A DNA stretch of 64,000 nucleotides from NCBI RefSeq assembly GCF_000515235.1, contig NZ_KI911558.1:1533217-1597216 (forward strand), given 5' to 3'. The notes under the pieces are model-generated. The model worked only from the letters and a program-made list of their open reading frames with translations, was not told the DNA's origin and did not search any database. Below are positions 61,833 to 64,000 of this stretch, one piece after another (position 1 is the stretch's first letter; each line of letters starts with the position of its first letter). Position numbers and translations under genes: made by a program. The stretch comes from Synechococcus sp. CC9616. Its GTDB lineage: Bacteria > Cyanobacteriota > Cyanobacteriia > PCC-6307 > Cyanobiaceae.

Positions 61833-62189
61833 TCAGCCAGCTGTGGCGTGGATCGTTTCAGTGCTGATCGTCTGGGCCTTCTCTTCACTGGCGAAGGGGT
61901 TGTCCTCGGTGAGAAACAGCATGCAATGGCATTCCTTGCGTTCCCGCATCGGCACACAGGGACAATTCCAGAACGCCTGTGAAACCTCTGCTTCTTTGTC
62001 TTCGTAATGACGGCAGGGGCACAGAGCTCCGCCAAGCTCGTCCTTATGTCGGGCCAGTCCCTTCAGAACAACGGCCGTAACGCTGGGATCGGTGCAGAAA
62101 TAAGTTCCGGTCCGCTGCGCGTAGGTCTCAGCGAACTTGCGGATCACTTCAAGACTTTCAGCGCTGGGCTCTGGCGTGGCGTCAGACAT
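61833..62189 (-). CDS. ftrC: Ferredoxin-thioredoxin reductase catalytic subunit
   Basis: 118 residues. All six Fe-S/redox cysteines are seen: TYFCTDP, GALCPCRHYEDK, NCPCVPMRERKECHCMLF. Transfers electrons from ferredoxin through a [4Fe-4S] cluster to thioredoxin. Its stop lies 5 bp before sufB, so it is the first gene of the suf operon. Confidence 0.95.
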   Translation of the reverse strand: MSDATPEPSAESLEVIRKFAETYAQRTGTYFCTDPSVTAVVLKGLARHKDELGGALCPCRHYEDKEAEVSQAFWNCPCVPMRERKECHCMLFLTEDNPFASEEKAQTISTETIHATAG

Positions 62190-62358
62190 GCGGTGGAAGG
62201 AATTACGAAACCCTCGGGTTTCCTTTCTTCAAGCCTAGGTCAGCAGCCACGACCGCAGTGATCCCGCCACAGGGATGACCATGAATTGGAGCACAACCTT
62301 TGCGAAAGCCATCGCGAACGCCATTCCGATGCCATCGTGGGGACAGCGAACCCAGTCG
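62190..62358. promoter_or_regulatory. Divergent ftrC-suf / sufR control region
   Basis: About 170 bp between the two divergent starts. It should hold both promoters and a SufR site, but the CAAC-N6-GTTG element described in Synechocystis was not seen here by eye, so no operator is marked. Confidence 0.4.
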
Positions 62359-62994
62359 ATGAGAGCGCCGGCCCAGGCCAGCAACCGCGAGACCGTTCTC
62401 ACTCTGCTGCTGCGCCGGGGTGAGTCGGAGGCGTCTGTGCTTGCCGAAACCATGGGGATTTCCGTGCAGGCGATGCGTCGCCATCTGCGGAGCCTGGCGA
62501 ACGAGAACCTGGTGGAATCCACCCCGATGTCGACGGGTCCGGGCCGACCAAGCAACCGCTGGCACCTCACCCGGAAGGGGCGGGATCACTTCCCTGACGG
62601 CAGCGGACACTTCGCCCTTGGCCTGCTCGATTCCATGCGAGCCACCCTGCCCCCGGAAACGGTGGCCAGCCTGCTGAATCAACAGGCGCTCGACAAGGCC
62701 GCCCAGTACCGCCACCAGCTTGGGGATGCTCCCCTGTCGCAGCGGCTTCAGAAGCTCGCGGACCTCAGACGCATCGAGGGCTACGTCACGGAGTGCCTCC
62801 TCGATGACGACGGCAGCTGGAAACTGCAGGAAATGCATTGCTCCGTGCAGCGAATCGCTGAAGAATTCCCAGCGGTCTGCGACCAGGAGCTGCTGTTGAT
62901 CCGCAACACGGTTCCGGACTGCGAGGTGGAGAGGGTTCACTGGCGCCTTGAGGGAGGCCATGCCTGTGGCTTCCGCATCACCCCTGGCCGTTGA
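62359..62994 (+). CDS. sufR: Iron-sulfur cluster biosynthesis repressor SufR
   Basis: 211 residues from ATG 62359 (open to 62275). Winged-helix DNA-binding region NRETVLTLLLRRGESEASVL ... ISVQAMRRHLRSLANENLVE and, at the end, the conserved cysteines C-x12-C-x13-C in CDQELLLIRNTVPDC and HACGF that hold a [4Fe-4S] cluster. Represses the divergent suf operon when iron-sulfur is enough. Confidence 0.95.
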   Translation: MRAPAQASNRETVLTLLLRRGESEASVLAETMGISVQAMRRHLRSLANENLVESTPMSTGPGRPSNRWHLTRKGRDHFPDGSGHFALGLLDSMRATLPPETVASLLNQQALDKAAQYRHQLGDAPLSQRLQKLADLRRIEGYVTECLLDDDGSWKLQEMHCSVQRIAEEFPAVCDQELLLIRNTVPDCEVERVHWRLEGGHACGFRITPGR

Positions 62995-62995
62995 G

Positions 62996-63355
62996 ATGAC
63001 CGAGCCCGAGGGCCCCCTGAGCCGCGAGGTGATCGAACGCATTGACGCCACCCAGCTTCCTCAGCTGGAACGCCATCACCTGCGGCTGCTCGCCCATTGC
63101 CTGGCCTGTTTCAAGACCATGCAACCAAAACCATCGGACGGATCCCTGCCCAGGGAAACGAGTCGCCGGCACTGGTGCCTGGAGCAGCCGCGGATCGCTG
63201 AAGACCCCGAGTTTCTGGATCGATTGCTCGAGCAGCTCGACGTTGCCGCTCTGCAACTCGAGACGATTGCCCAAAACCTGCAGATCCCGCCGATGACCCT
63301 GACGCTCGACGCCCTGATCACGGCTGCGGAGGCCCGCTGCCAAACTCAGGGTTGA
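62996..63355 (+). CDS. Conserved hypothetical protein downstream of sufR
   Basis: 119 residues from ATG 62996 (the frame is open back to 62948). Helical: LSREVIERIDATQLPQLERH, HLRLLAHCLACFKTM, EFLDRLLEQLDVAALQLETI. Starts 1 bp after the sufR stop and ends 13 bp before the lyase, so the three genes are probably co-transcribed. Family function unknown. Confidence 0.7.
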   Translation: MTEPEGPLSREVIERIDATQLPQLERHHLRLLAHCLACFKTMQPKPSDGSLPRETSRRHWCLEQPRIAEDPEFLDRLLEQLDVAALQLETIAQNLQIPPMTLTLDALITAAEARCQTQG

Positions 63356-63368
63356 TCCCGAGACGCTG

Positions 63369-63965
63369 ATGCCCCTTGAGATCCCGGACGCCATCCGTTT
63401 CTTTCAGCTCAGCTGCGGGCGCTGGCGCTCCCAACGCAGCCAGCACCATCTGCTGCATCGTCGAGCCGAAGCCGGTGCCTCATTCATCGTGGTGGAGGAG
63501 CTGCTTAAAGGGGATGCGCGGTTGGCGGAGATCGCCTCCCGCAACAACGAAGCCGCCGAGCGCATCGTCGGAGGCTGCTGGGTGCGCTGGAGCGGCTCGA
63601 TGGCCTGGGACCGCGCCGGCGAATCCCATGAAGACCAGACCATGTTCGGCCTGATCCCCGACGACGAAAGCGGCCGCAGCGGCCTGCTGCTGCGTGATCG
63701 GGGTTATGCCGAGAAGGCTCCCGTCGCTGGTCGCTTCCGCATGGACGACGAGAACGGTCTGATCCTCACCACCGATTACGAAATGATGAGCTCGCTGGAG
63801 CGCTTCTGGTTCGCCGGCGAGAACCTGCGGCTGCGCACCAGCACGGTGCAGGGGCTGTCGAACAACGCCTCCTTCTGCATGGAAACGCGCCAACTGGACG
63901 ATGTGGTCCCATCTGCACCGAACCGATCGCGCCGCTCCCCAGGCCAGGCACCCTTCGGCTGGTAA
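63369..63965 (+). CDS. CpcS/CpeS-type phycobiliprotein lyase
   Basis: 198 residues. Lipocalin-like lyase attaching bilin to Cys of phycobiliproteins. FFQLSCGRWRSQRSQHHLLH, FIVVEELLKGDARLAEI, RIVGGCWVRWSGSMAWDR, SSLERFWFAGENLRLRTSTV and FCMETR follow the CpcS/CpeS pattern. Family members cannot be split between CpcS and CpeS here; lying outside the rod gene cluster would favour CpcS. Length is usual. Confidence 0.88.
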   Translation: MPLEIPDAIRFFQLSCGRWRSQRSQHHLLHRRAEAGASFIVVEELLKGDARLAEIASRNNEAAERIVGGCWVRWSGSMAWDRAGESHEDQTMFGLIPDDESGRSGLLLRDRGYAEKAPVAGRFRMDDENGLILTTDYEMMSSLERFWFAGENLRLRTSTVQGLSNNASFCMETRQLDDVVPSAPNRSRRSPGQAPFGW

Positions 63966-64000
63966 GCACAAGTACTCAGCAAGAGTATTACGGCTTGTAA

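Noticed and set aside
62190-62358. Search for the CAAC-N6-GTTG SufR operator.
   Set aside because: Only half-site-like words such as CACAACC were seen; no full inverted repeat, so no operator was annotated.

Overview
The window is from a marine picocyanobacterium, most likely a Synechococcus of the oceanic subcluster. The evidence is a photosystem II PsbX gene, a Ycf66 protein, a high-light-inducible (Hli) protein, a CpcS/CpeS-type phycobilin lyase, a cyanobacterial AbrB regulator, small protein families typical of marine Synechococcus (DUF3104, DUF1651-like, DUF3764), and a circularly permuted two-piece tmRNA gene whose tag reads ANNIVRFSRQAAPVAA. No insertion sequence, prophage, CRISPR array or rRNA operon was seen.

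Region 1 (1-14.1 kb) is a cell-surface polysaccharide island. It starts with the 3' part of a beta-ketoacyl-ACP synthase. It then has KpsC and a KpsS fused to a PlsC-like acyltransferase, which would build a Kdo linker on a lipid anchor. Next come a CMP-nonulosonate synthetase (NeuA type), three tandem translationally coupled paralogous glycosyltransferase-like proteins, a CBS-NeuB-SAF-TIM-barrel fusion, and three sulfotransferases. Together they suggest a lipid-anchored, sulfated capsule containing a sialic-acid-like sugar. No capsule export genes (KpsDEMT) lie inside the window.

Region 2 (14-33 kb) is an accessory zone with low gene density: small secreted, membrane or orphan proteins, a cupin, ABM-domain proteins, a CAP-domain protein, a TPR lipoprotein and long stretches without clear genes. 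It also holds decayed relatives of genes found intact in the same zone (a 78-codon orphan family, DUF3104, a DUF1651-like gene, the tail of a TPR protein) and one ORF cut by an in-frame TAG. Several proteins under 60 residues are likely.

Region 3 (33-64 kb) is ordinary, dense core genome: permuted ssrA, an RlmL-like methyltransferase, a small holin-like/DUF883-like pair, a fourth sulfotransferase-like gene coupled to a LigD-phosphoesterase-like protein, smc, a PRC-barrel protein, msrB, an LpxB-like protein, tRNA-Leu(GAG), accC, yggT, psbX, ycf66, two small beta-propeller-like lipoproteins, hli, an SbmA/BacA-like ABC transporter, a HIT protein, a ComM-like ATPase, def, an S9 peptidase and mscL. 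It ends with an ftrC-sufB-sufC-sufD-sufS operon, divergent sufR, and a phycobilin lyase.
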